64,000 bases of DNA from JACOMS01 sp051252005 (GTDB taxonomy: Bacteria > Pseudomonadota > Alphaproteobacteria > Caulobacterales > Maricaulaceae). The stretch lies in assembly GCA_051252005.1 (NCBI GenBank), contig JBPOEZ010000001.1, forward strand, positions 62,001-126,000, written 5' to 3'. The notes under the pieces are model-generated. The model saw only the letters and a list, made by a program, of their open reading frames with translations. It was not told the origin of the DNA and did not search any database. This document shows, one piece after another, positions 42,502 through 49,972 of the stretch (position 1 is the first letter of the stretch; each line of letters opens with the position of its first letter). The position numbers and the translations under genes were made by a program.

Positions 42502-42837
42502 CTATGGCTCCGGCTCATATTCAATTTCTGGCTCTTGACTGGGTGGTTCAACATCATGGGCAACGCTCAATGAAGTGGACGCTTCCCCATAAAGAGCTTC
42601 TCGTGATGGTTCTGCCCCCCATACCCGGTCATATTCCGTCTCGCCGACTTCAATAGACGGAGTGGTCTCTATGCTCGCGGCCTCAGTGGTCGCGTAGGGT
42701 AATTCATATGCACCGGGCTTGATGGATGAGTGATCACCAGTGGTTTGCTGTCCAAACCACCCTTCCTCAATTAATTTATGACGTGTGTCATTGATGGCGG
42801 TATCTGCCGCTTCATGTGTGGACTTAAAACTAGGCAA
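42502..42837 (-). CDS. Hypothetical acidic protein, coupling operon
   Basis: 111 aa, probably from TTG at 42837 (GGGAG lies about 9 nt upstream); this start overlaps the stop of the 32-aa ORF before it. Acidic and Pro/Glu-rich C-terminal half ('EPPSQEPEIEYEPEP'), likely unstructured; N-terminal helix 'STHEAADTAINDTRHKLIEEGWFG'. Function unknown, possibly an accessory to the ATPase whose start is 2 bp downstream. Confidence 0.6.
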   Translation of the reverse strand: MPSFKSTHEAADTAINDTRHKLIEEGWFGQQTTGDHSSIKPGAYELPYATTEAASIETTPSIEVGETEYDRVWGAEPSREALYGEASTSLSVAHDVEPPSQEPEIEYEPEP

Positions 42838-42928
42838 GGGTAAGTCTCCCGAATAAGGCAGAATAAAGCATCAAGCCATGCAGGCTCATAAGCGTGAGTG
42901 AGAAAAGGAATTTTAGAAGTTTAAACAT
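42830..42928 (-). CDS. Small hydrophobic peptide (32 aa)
   Basis: ATG at 42928 overlaps the upstream gene's TAA by 8 nt and the TAG at 42830-42832 overlaps the TTG start of the next gene. The product starts 'MFKLLKFLFSLTLMSLHGL' and is one hydrophobic segment with a basic N terminus, like a single-pass membrane peptide. The two-sided overlap in a tight operon argues that it is translated. No homologue recognised. Confidence 0.55.
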   Translation of the reverse strand: MFKLLKFLFSLTLMSLHGLMLYSALFGRLTLA

Positions 42929-43388
42929 AGGTTCCCCCAAAGTTTACCTCTTCACGGTGAAACGCTTCAAAATCCTTCAATATGGGATCGTCTTCAGACA
43001 CTTCGGGTTTTCGCGGGCCTAGCCCGAAAATGGAGCTAAAAATTATCGCTGCGATCAATAGAATAAGTGCAATTTTGTTGTGTCGAATTATAGCTTGAGA
43101 CTTATCCATTGGCATTGACTGAGATAAGTGTGTCACGCTGTGTTTTGGTTGCGCCTGCTGGTGTTCAGTACGCTGTGTTGTCAAAACAAATTGCAAGTCA
43201 CCATCAGGCACCCTAGCATTTTCGAACAGGATAAAGTCGCCGCTGTTTACTTGATTTAGAATTTGAGTATCAGCAATGTTGCACTCAAAATTAGTGCAAC
43301 TATTTGATACAGTTTCTGTGCAGCCGCCAAATAGCAGACTGCTTGCCCCCAATATTATTGGAATATGATATAATATATTTCTGGTCAC
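42921..43388 (-). CDS. Putative lipoprotein with one membrane segment
   Basis: 155 aa. The N terminus 'YHIPIILGASSLLFGGCTET' is lipoprotein-signal-like with Cys23. A second hydrophobic stretch 'KIALILLIAAIIFSSIFGLG' lies at about 106-125, then an acidic tail. First gene of the coupling-ATPase operon. Two transmembrane-like parts make orientation uncertain; function unknown. Could be an entry-exclusion or conjugation-pore accessory, which is only a guess from position. Confidence 0.6.
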   Translation of the reverse strand: MTRNILYHIPIILGASSLLFGGCTETVSNSCTNFECNIADTQILNQVNSGDFILFENARVPDGDLQFVLTTQRTEHQQAQPKHSVTHLSQSMPMDKSQAIIRHNKIALILLIAAIIFSSIFGLGPRKPEVSEDDPILKDFEAFHREEVNFGGTYV

Positions 43389-43471
43389 GGCAGTTCCCTT
43401 CCAGTGTTAAAATTTGGGCGTAGCTTTCACCTTCGCGCAAAAGCGCGCTATCCAGCTTTGGGTTTATTGGG

Positions 43472-43505
43472 AGACGTTGAGGCTAAGTTTCCAGCATCAA
43501 CGTCT
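43472..43505. terminator. Inverted repeat between operon segments
   Basis: AGACGTTGA (43472-43480) and TCAACGTCT (43497-43505) form a perfect 9-bp stem with a 16-nt loop, just past the stop of the small zinc-ribbon gene on the minus strand. A second short stem CGCGC/GCGCG with an AAAA loop lies at 43434-43447. Either may end the transcript from the upstream genes. Confidence 0.45.
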
Positions 43506-43521
43506 GTTTAATTATCGGTAG

Positions 43522-43689
43522 TTAAGGCAGGAACACTATGGGGAAGCCAGCCGCTAGTAATGCCGCCCGCTTGGCCATCGGAGAGATTTTTTCATAGCCT
43601 CCACAACAGTCTTCACAATAGTAAGTGTCAATCAGTGCGCCGCGCTCAGTCCGACGAACGTTTTTACTACGACACATTTTACAAGCCAT
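43522..43689 (-). CDS. Small zinc-ribbon-like protein (55 aa)
   Basis: ATG at 43689 is preceded by GGAGTTGAAA, a good ribosome binding site. The product has two cysteine pairs, C3-x2-C6 ('MACKMCRS') and C25-x2-C28 with C29 ('YYCEDCCGG'), spaced as in a small zinc ribbon, then a hydrophobic C terminus 'AALLAAGFPIVFLP'. Such proteins occur widely on conjugative elements with unknown roles. Between the 107-aa protein gene and the coupling operon. Confidence 0.7.
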   Translation of the reverse strand: MACKMCRSKNVRRTERGALIDTYYCEDCCGGYEKISPMAKRAALLAAGFPIVFLP

Positions 43690-43731
43690 TTTCAACTCCG
43701 GCGTTTTTTGGGTTTTGAATGTGATTCCGGG

Positions 43732-44055
43732 TTATTGAAATGAGCCCGAAATTTCTGTGGCACCTTGGTCAATCCAATCCAGAACTAACCGTGCCATGAG
43801 CGAAGATGGAAGGGTTTCAGTTGTCAGGCCAACAATTTCAAACTCGGCTGAACCGTATTCTCTTGCAGATCGAATAATCTCAATCGCCTCAGAAAGAGCC
43901 GCGTCGCTAATTTCATCGGCATACTCGCATTCATGATTGAGTAAGAATCGCCGAAGATTTGGGACGCCTGAAGTTAACCAGTCCCGTGAAGCAAAAGCTT
44001 TACCAACGATGGCATCCAAAGTCTCGCTTCGGTTTTGTGAATGATAGATGGACAT
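43732..44055 (-). CDS. Hypothetical protein (107 aa)
   Basis: GGAG lies 6 nt before the ATG, so translation is likely. Predicted largely helical with 'DEISDAALSEAIEIIRSAREYGSAEFEIVGLTTETLPSSLMARLVLDWIDQG'; no family recognised. It is the first gene of a minus-strand run into the zinc-ribbon gene, and the A/T-rich region before it looks like its promoter. Confidence 0.6.
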   Translation of the reverse strand: MSIYHSQNRSETLDAIVGKAFASRDWLTSGVPNLRRFLLNHECEYADEISDAALSEAIEIIRSAREYGSAEFEIVGLTTETLPSSLMARLVLDWIDQGATEISGSFQ

Positions 44056-44156
44056 ATATATCTCCTATTAGATGACTTAACTCTAATTGTGGATATATTA
44101 TACTAATTACCTCATGTAAAGTGCTTTTTTGTACTATTGTGGCTATTTTGCATAAA

Positions 44157-44177
44157 TTAGGTGTTATTTTACACTAA
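44157..44177. promoter_or_regulatory. Inverted repeat in an A/T-rich promoter region
   Basis: TTAGGTGT (44157-44164) and ACACTAA (44171-44177) form an imperfect palindrome in the 123-bp A/T-rich gap upstream of the 107-aa gene; a related ACTAATTACC half-site occurs at about 44102-44111. This may be an operator for a regulator not identified here. Confidence 0.35.
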
Positions 44178-44178
44178 T

Positions 44179-45891
44179 TTACCTTAAAGCTATTTCATTT
44201 CTGCGAGCAGAATCTCGAATACTACGTCTGAGACGTTGCTCTTGGGGCATTTCCAGCTCTCCCTCACTTACTTTCACGGTTAAGGCCAGAAGCCTCTCAC
44301 CTTTGGTGGGCAAGTGCAAGTCGTCGGCTAATTGGCCATCATTACGGCGTTCAACTGCCTTTAATGCCGTATAAAGTGGTTTATCGAAACCGAGTACGTC
44401 GGAGAAATCTATCCGGCAACGACTTGCGTCATCATTGTCTATCCACTCCCCATAATGTTTTCTGAAAAAAGTCAGCGCGTCGTCTCCTCCGGCGACTTTT
44501 TTCCATTTCGGCAAATTTTGTAACGATAGGTCTATTTTTTCGAATGGGTTATCTAACGGATATAAATTTTCTTGATTAGTCGCGGGGTCATTGTGTGACC
44601 GCACTCTGGACTGCCATGTTTTGTCTGTGGATTGCGGGCTTTCGACCGTGTCTGTAAATCTGTTCACTAATTCTGACACAACATTCGATTGATCGTCTGG
44701 CGATACATCTAACTCATCAAAAACAGGCCTCAACGAACGTTCAAGCAAATTTGTAATGAATGTCTTTCTTTCTGTTGGGTCAGAGTCCAATAAATATAAT
44801 GTAAGTGAGTTCAACGCATTGAAATCAGTATATCTTAAAAGTCTTGAGTAAGCACTTAAAACCTTTCTACTAGTCTCAGATAAGGTATCGTCCTCACTTA
44901 GGCGTCTAAACAGATAAGAATATCCCTGCGCTTTCTTTGTTTGTTTAATGGATACATTGCCCGTATTAGAAATACTTATGGAATCATGGCACTGCGCCAT
45001 TACATTTTTATAATTCCTGAGTTCGTCTTTAACTAACGCGTCCACAGTCATATTTTTCAAAAAGTATTTCAGGTCATTAAATGCGGGATTCAATGATTGC
45101 GCAAACGCAAACCTCAAAAAGGCGAGCTCTCCCCTCCAATTCACGTCAGGGCTAGGTGTGTAACAAAGCTCTGCCTCTGTTAGCAAATGAAGTCGCCGCA
45201 AAAGTTTAGGCAACGAATCGATGGAGTAATCCGAGACGATTAATTCATCGAATTTGTCAAATGCCAGAGAGCCTCCGCCCAAAATTCGCATCATCTCCCA
45301 GCAAAACAGAAAATTTCCGTGATACGATCGAAATGGGTGTATATTTTCTTGCAGTTCAGTAAGTAGTTTTTGACCTCGCCAAATGCCTTTTGCAAGGCTT
45401 CGGTTAGCACGGTCTACAGAAAACTGTAACCGTTCCCCCCTAGGGCTTCTTTGAGAAAAATCGTCAAACTGATTAATTACAGAAAACAAGTCATTCACTG
45501 TCAATCCTGCATCTTCAATAAACTGCGGCAAGTTCGGTGCTTTACTCGGATCAATTAAAAACCCAGAGACCTTTCCCCGATAATCTAATCTATGCTCTAA
45601 TGTCTTTTCATTATTTTGGACCGCATTCGCTACATATTTTCGCAAAAACCCATGTGATATTATATCCGGGCATAAATCCCACAAATCAGTGCGAACAGGG
45701 TGCACTAAAGCCTTCTTTTTTGGTGGCGTTTGGAATAGCCCAACACCCTGCTTTCGCTTGTTGTTTCTCTCTGGGGTATCACCTCGCGCTAAGCGCCCAT
45801 GTTTTGGTGCATAATCGTTGCCTAGATCAAGTACAGGACGTTTTTGGCCACTACCTTTGCGGCCTGTTTCACTGTTCTTTGGCGGTCTCAT
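44179..45891 (-). CDS. Large hypothetical protein (570 aa) of the element
   Basis: 570 aa from ATG at 45891; in-frame GTG or TTG codons upstream could add up to 16 residues. The first 70 residues are basic and low-complexity ('KNSETGRKGSGQKRPVLDL', 'ERNNKRKQGVGLFQTPPKKKAL'), suggesting DNA or RNA contact. The rest is helical and has no motif that I know, including no Walker or nuclease motif. It lies downstream of the relaxase and the 141-aa gene, on the same strand. Candidates are a relaxosome accessory or a defence/anti-defence protein; neither is shown. Confidence 0.6.
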   Translation of the reverse strand: MRPPKNSETGRKGSGQKRPVLDLGNDYAPKHGRLARGDTPERNNKRKQGVGLFQTPPKKKALVHPVRTDLWDLCPDIISHGFLRKYVANAVQNNEKTLEHRLDYRGKVSGFLIDPSKAPNLPQFIEDAGLTVNDLFSVINQFDDFSQRSPRGERLQFSVDRANRSLAKGIWRGQKLLTELQENIHPFRSYHGNFLFCWEMMRILGGGSLAFDKFDELIVSDYSIDSLPKLLRRLHLLTEAELCYTPSPDVNWRGELAFLRFAFAQSLNPAFNDLKYFLKNMTVDALVKDELRNYKNVMAQCHDSISISNTGNVSIKQTKKAQGYSYLFRRLSEDDTLSETSRKVLSAYSRLLRYTDFNALNSLTLYLLDSDPTERKTFITNLLERSLRPVFDELDVSPDDQSNVVSELVNRFTDTVESPQSTDKTWQSRVRSHNDPATNQENLYPLDNPFEKIDLSLQNLPKWKKVAGGDDALTFFRKHYGEWIDNDDASRCRIDFSDVLGFDKPLYTALKAVERRNDGQLADDLHLPTKGERLLALTVKVSEGELEMPQEQRLRRSIRDSARRNEIALR

Positions 45892-45978
45892 CGCGCAATG
45901 GTAATCATAATTCCACCCAATCACCAGAGTGTTTCGCAATTTTCCGGGGCAAGAAAACAGCGGTATTTGGATTCATGA

Positions 45979-46401
45979 CTATATTCTAGTCACCTCAACC
46001 TTGTGGATTACGACGTCTTCTTCGTTATATGAGTCATTTTTGGGTTCTATTATCTCTATTAGCTGCAACCCCATTATTGCTAGAAAAATAGGCTCCAACC
46101 GCTCGCCAGCAATCATCACAACCTTCCCGCGATGATCAAATGAAAGGTAATCCATTCCACGACTTGTTGTTAGGGCAGTATTTTCAATGTTGTGATACAT
46201 AAAACCGTCCAAAGCGCCATTTTTTCGCCTTAGGCGGAACGCAACTTGAGGCCTACCATCCCCAATAGTGTATACGCTAAACTTACCACTCTTTCCTACA
46301 CGCTCCTGCGGCTCACGCGAACGCAATATCCTATCAATGGAATTTGAAACACGTATAGGGTCACCGTTATGACTTCCGGTTCCATAAGAATTATCGCTCA
46401 T
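45979..46401 (-). CDS. Hypothetical protein coupled to the relaxase gene
   Basis: 140 aa from ATG at 46401, which overlaps the relaxase stop by 11 bp and has AGGATGAAC before it; another ATG lies 6 bp upstream. Mixed alpha/beta pattern with 'GKFSVYTIGDGRPQVAFRLRRKNG' and 'DYLSFDHRGKVVMIAGERLEPIFLAIMGLQL'. No family recognised. The overlap implies co-translation with the relaxase, so a mobilization accessory is plausible. Confidence 0.65.
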   Translation of the reverse strand: MSDNSYGTGSHNGDPIRVSNSIDRILRSREPQERVGKSGKFSVYTIGDGRPQVAFRLRRKNGALDGFMYHNIENTALTTSRGMDYLSFDHRGKVVMIAGERLEPIFLAIMGLQLIEIIEPKNDSYNEEDVVIHKVEVTRI

Positions 46402-47563
46402 GTTCATCCTCGTTCTGTTCAGGCTTATTAACCGCAGGATCGTGATTGGCTTGATGGTTTTCGGAATATAGTGGTGAGATCGCAGGTGGTTCTTGTTGTG
46501 GTTCTAACTTCTCTTCTCGCTTAAAGCGGCTCATAAAGGATTCTGCTCGCTCTGAAACATAGCCGCGCCAATCCGTGAAGTTCTCTCTAACATTGCCCCA
46601 CCAAGCCTGCATTCGCGCCATGCGGCTGTTATTGCCTGTTTCGAGGTCTCGGGCCTCTTCTTGTATTCTAACGTCTCTCGCAGCCGCAGCGGTACGAATA
46701 GCGTCGTTATGCGCCGCATTAAACTCACGTTCTGGCCGAACCACTGAAGGTTGCCCCTGTTGTTCGATGTGGTAGCTCGTAAGGGGCATATTCTCAGGCT
46801 TAAGGGGCAAAGCACCATCTCCCTCCGGTGCTAACGCCGAAACGCGAAAATCCACGTCTTTCGTCTCCAATCGCTCGTTGAGGTGATTTCCCCAGCCATA
46901 CCGCCACTCCTTAGCCTGTTCAGCCCTGTCAAACTGCCGGTTGCGCTTGGCGGAAAATTCTTCGCCGTCCAACGCACGGGGCGTCACAAATGCATGTGCA
47001 TGGGGTTGGAAAATCTTATACCCCGTCACACTAGCTTCTTTATTGCGCTCGATTTTGACATGAGGTTCATGCAAATCAGCGCATTCATCGCGTTCTAAAA
47101 AGGGCACTCCCTTTTCAGCCCAGCGATGTATCGTGGCTCGGCCTTCGTCGCTATGCTCCGAAACCTTCTTGCCGTAGCGGTGGAAACACAAATCCACCAC
47201 ATGGCCCTTATCAACAAACTCCGTTTGCGCATAAGTCCGAGCCGCTTCTTCATGTTCCGCTTGGGTCATGCCCCATGGCAAACCCAGCGTAACGTCACGG
47301 GCAGGTCGGCCATCCTTACGTCTTTCTGCCTTCTCTGCCGCGTTCCATAATTGCTCACGATGAAGCACCCAATCAGGAGCATCATTGGGTGCTAATATTT
47401 CTGAGAACCAAACATCAGGCGTTCGCGCTTGATAGTTGATGGTTCGCTCCTGTCGATCATCGTGTAGCTTTTCTCCCGCACGATAGGCTGCCCCAGCAAC
47501 TGCCGAGTGGCCATCTGATCTTTTGACGGGAAGGGTACGGCAAGTTATGTGTCTAACGTCCAT
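46391..47563 (-). CDS. MobA/MobL (MOBQ-type) relaxase
   Basis: 390 aa. The N-terminal half has the relaxase motifs in order: Tyr27 in 'SAVAGAAYRAGEKL' as the nicking residue, 'APDWVLHREQLWNAAEKAERR' and 'ARDVTLGLPWGMT' as the family blocks, and the metal-binding histidines H128 ('CFHRYG'), H188 and H190 ('QPHAHAFVTPR'). It would nick oriT and lead the strand into a recipient. The C-terminal part is basic with no helicase or primase domain. Its own promoter region to the right contains an oriT-like set of inverted repeats. Confidence 0.93.
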   Translation of the reverse strand: MDVRHITCRTLPVKRSDGHSAVAGAAYRAGEKLHDDRQERTINYQARTPDVWFSEILAPNDAPDWVLHREQLWNAAEKAERRKDGRPARDVTLGLPWGMTQAEHEEAARTYAQTEFVDKGHVVDLCFHRYGKKVSEHSDEGRATIHRWAEKGVPFLERDECADLHEPHVKIERNKEASVTGYKIFQPHAHAFVTPRALDGEEFSAKRNRQFDRAEQAKEWRYGWGNHLNERLETKDVDFRVSALAPEGDGALPLKPENMPLTSYHIEQQGQPSVVRPEREFNAAHNDAIRTAAAARDVRIQEEARDLETGNNSRMARMQAWWGNVRENFTDWRGYVSERAESFMSRFKREEKLEPQQEPPAISPLYSENHQANHDPAVNKPEQNEDEHER

Positions 47564-47598
47564 GGGCTATTATACCATAAAACCGACAGTGGAAAAAG

Positions 47599-47700
47599 TA
47601 GCGGTCGCATACAACCGCTAAAGTTCACGTATACACATTGCGAGCAACGTACGTGAACTTCATACCCCCTTAATCCCCCAAGGGAAGTGCGTTCCGGGCC
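47599..47700. other. Candidate origin of transfer (oriT)
   Basis: Directly upstream of the relaxase gene: TAGCGGT/ACCGCTA (47599-47620, 8-nt loop), a perfect 11-bp pair AAGTTCACGTA/TACGTGAACTT (47621-47631 and 47650-47660), then AAGTGCG at 47685-47691, similar to the nic region AAGTGCGCCCT of RSF1010-type MOBQ plasmids, although the following bases (TTCC) differ. Inverted repeats next to a nic-like site beside the relaxase is the normal oriT layout. Confidence 0.6.
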
Positions 47701-47836
47701 ACGCATGCCGTCCGAAAATAGTATATCGAACCCAATTTGCGGATGTTCAGTTGCCACGGGGCTTTAGTGTCATTTCTGCCACTGTCATCGTTCCGTCGAT
47801 GAATCACGGCTCATTCATATTAGCCATGAGGGGCTT

Positions 47837-48649
47837 TCATGGAGAGCTCGCATTGTTTGCTGACAACCTCTCCAATACACCTTGAAGCGCGGAAGTTGCT
47901 CCTATTCGAAATGCGTCTTTGTATGGAATCTCTTCTTCGTTAAGCAACCTTGCAAATTGTGCGTCTAGGCGTGGCATCTCATCTGCACGGCCATCAATGG
48001 CGGCACGCAACACTTTCTCAGTCGTTTCTTCGCCACGTCTGCGATATGTACCTTGCACTCTGTCGGCATTCAAAATCGCGCCTAGATAGACAAGCGTCTC
48101 ATCATCAAGCTGATATTCTTTACCATCTGTATGCTTATACATTAGGGGGCGAGAACCGTGAACGGGCGAATCATAATCATCAGCCGCAGTTTCTGTTGCA
48201 AGACGCTGATCAATATTAAGTTTGGCGTCTTCTGCCACTTTAATAATCTCATGGTCAGTCATTTTCACAAAATCGGGGTTGCCATATTTGAAGGTCATAA
48301 TTAATGCTGCAGAGAAGGGCGCGTCTTTGTAAGACGCAGACGATAATTCGTTCAATGCGGTGCTACATAACCCTTCCAAAGTAAAGGTAGGGGCTGGGCC
48401 TTCACCCTCAGCAAAAATAGCTTTCTGCCTCTCTAATACATCGCGAATACCCTGTGCAGTTTGAACCGCCAGATGAGTGTTTGATGTACAGCTATGCATG
48501 ATTTCACCTGCATAACCAGGATCACTTTTGGCATTCATTTGAGTTAAAATGGATTGATATCGTTCATAATCTCTAGCATGGGAACTTTCTTGCGCTTTGG
48601 CTTCAGCAATAATTAGAAAAAACGAAGAAATTAAGATTATAAAGCGCAT
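47837..48649 (-). CDS. Secreted hypothetical protein of the element
   Basis: 270 aa with signal peptide 'FIILISSFFLIIAEAKAQ'. Mature part helical, with two cysteines ('IMHSCTSN' and 'LEGLCSTA') that may form a disulfide, and repeated 'RAAIDGRADEMPRLDAQFARLLNEEEIPYKDAF'. No family recognised. Divergent from ardA and on the same strand as the relaxase; the gap between this gene and the relaxase holds the oriT-like region. Confidence 0.65.
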   Translation of the reverse strand: MRFIILISSFFLIIAEAKAQESSHARDYERYQSILTQMNAKSDPGYAGEIMHSCTSNTHLAVQTAQGIRDVLERQKAIFAEGEGPAPTFTLEGLCSTALNELSSASYKDAPFSAALIMTFKYGNPDFVKMTDHEIIKVAEDAKLNIDQRLATETAADDYDSPVHGSRPLMYKHTDGKEYQLDDETLVYLGAILNADRVQGTYRRRGEETTEKVLRAAIDGRADEMPRLDAQFARLLNEEEIPYKDAFRIGATSALQGVLERLSANNASSP

Positions 48650-48702
48650 AACAAGGTTTCTATCAGCAAAGTCTTATTCACCTTCTAAGGGGTGGCCGAA
48701 TG

Positions 48703-48863
48703 GCTGTAAACACGTTTACGGCTTAGGGTTTCACCCTCAGCGCATTTCAAGACAAATAGACAAGGCCGTGGCTCTCTACGTTGCGCCCGCACCAACCTTA
48801 TCGATTTGTCTGTTCCATTTGCACACCCACTGTTCGCCACGAGGCAAGGTTGCATCCGCAACC
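48703..48863. promoter_or_regulatory. Hairpin-rich leader of ardA, possible single-strand promoter
   Basis: Three structures precede ardA: GCTGTAAACACGTTTACGGC (48703-48722); an imperfect 16-bp pair AGACAAATAGACAAGG/CCTTATCGATTTGTCT (48750-48765 and 48796-48811, two mismatches); and GGTTGC/GCAACC (48848-48863) just before the ribosome binding site. Plasmid ardA genes are known to be expressed early from hairpin promoters that form on the entering single strand (ssi/Frpo type). Whether this one works that way is inference. Confidence 0.45.
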
Positions 48864-48883
48864 CAGTCTCAAAGGAGAGAACA

Positions 48884-49402
48884 ATGGAAAACCAACAAAC
48901 AGAAATCAGAATTTATGTAGCCTGCCTAGCCGCTTACAATAACGGCATGTTGCACGGCACATGGATAGATGCCACCGAAGGCGAGGACGCGATTTGGGAA
49001 GGCATTAACGCCGTTCTTAAATCATCCCCCATCGAAGATGCAGAAGAATGGGCAATACACGACCATGAGGGCTTCGGCGGTTTGGATATTGGCGAATATT
49101 CCAGCGTTGAAAGCGTTGTCGAAATGGCGAAATTCATGGAAAGGCATGGAGAATTAGGCTCGGAGTTAGTGGCCTATCTTGGCGATATGGACAGCGCCAG
49201 CCGCGCATTGGATGACGCTTACATAGGCGAATATGAAACCGTTGCAGACTACGCCGAAGAACTGACGGAGCAATCAACCGAAATCCCCGACCAGCTACGC
49301 TTTTACATCGATTATGACAAAATGGCGGGGGATATGGTCATCAATGACCTAATCGTCATTGAAACAGGCTACCGCGAGAAACATCTGTTCTGGAACCTGT
49401 AG
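48884..49402 (+). CDS. ardA: Antirestriction protein ArdA
   Basis: 172 aa from ATG at 48884 with AAAGGAGAGAACA before it; this gives the normal ArdA length. 'IRIYVACLAAYNNGMLHGTWIDATEGEDAIWEGINAVL' and 'EWAIHDHEGFGGLDIGEYSSVESVVEMAKFM' are ArdA signatures; the protein is very acidic, mimicking about 42 bp of B-DNA. It blocks type I R-M enzymes, protecting the element on entry to a new host. The element also encodes its own type I system, making timing important. Confidence 0.96.
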   Translation: MENQQTEIRIYVACLAAYNNGMLHGTWIDATEGEDAIWEGINAVLKSSPIEDAEEWAIHDHEGFGGLDIGEYSSVESVVEMAKFMERHGELGSELVAYLGDMDSASRALDDAYIGEYETVADYAEELTEQSTEIPDQLRFYIDYDKMAGDMVINDLIVIETGYREKHLFWNL

Positions 49403-49403
49403 G

Positions 49404-49700
49404 ATGGCAGAGCAGAGATATTTGATAGAATGGCAGGGTATAGAGCTAGAAGCGCTCTATACCCCCGTTAAATGGTCAGCAATCGCCCATTTAGAGCTTA
49501 GGAGCATCAATCCACCCAAAGCGCCCTTGCCAATGACAGAAACAGGCTATCGCTCCCATTTTCACCCCATCGGTACGATTGAGGCGGAGTTTGATGGCGA
49601 TGTGGTCGCTTGCGTTACCGAATGGCTAAATAATGAGGCGAAAAGCAAAAAATGGAAAAGCTATATAGAAACGAGCAAGCAAGCGGATTTATTTTCATAA
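49404..49700 (+). CDS. ArdA-linked hypothetical protein (98 aa)
   Basis: ATG at 49404 begins 1 bp after the ardA stop, so it is almost certainly co-translated. 98 aa, 'RYLIEWQGIELEALYTPVKWSAIAHLELRSINP' then 'HPIGTIEAEFDGDVVACVTEWLNNEAKSKKW'. No family recognised with certainty; the size and context suit an anti-restriction or single-strand-related accessory, but that is a guess. Confidence 0.7.
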   Translation: MAEQRYLIEWQGIELEALYTPVKWSAIAHLELRSINPPKAPLPMTETGYRSHFHPIGTIEAEFDGDVVACVTEWLNNEAKSKKWKSYIETSKQADLFS

Positions 49701-49972
49701 ATCCAAGGGACTATCGCGCCCCTTGGAACCTACTCGCACGGCACGGCGGGCAAAGAGAGCTTTCGCGCTCCCTTTGCAATCCCATCGACATAAGACCGTT
49801 CCAGCCCTTATGAAACCTGAGCATATGCTTGGCGATCGTCCCATTTATGATGCAGCCTAACGGCAAACATTCAAAGTGAGGCGCATTCTGTGGGTTTTGC
49901 ATAATTCGCACTCGCAAAAATTTTTTCTAACCGTTACAGTTTCAAGAATAATCTCGAATTAGAAGGTCTTCC
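49701..49972 (+). other. Gap before hsdM with terminator-like hairpins
   Basis: CCAAGGG/CCCTTGG (49703-49726) directly follows the ardA operon and is a likely terminator, although no U-run follows; a second imperfect stem GCAAAGAGAGC/GCTCCCTTTGC lies at about 49750-49780. The rest, A/T-rich toward hsdM, probably holds the hsd promoter. No gene is seen on either strand. Confidence 0.5.

Noticed and set aside
48690..48760. tRNA-Ser-like string (GGTGGCCGAATGGC) upstream of ardA
   Set aside because: Only the D-arm region looks tRNA-like; no anticodon arm, T arm or CCA end follows, and the segment is better explained as part of the hairpin array.
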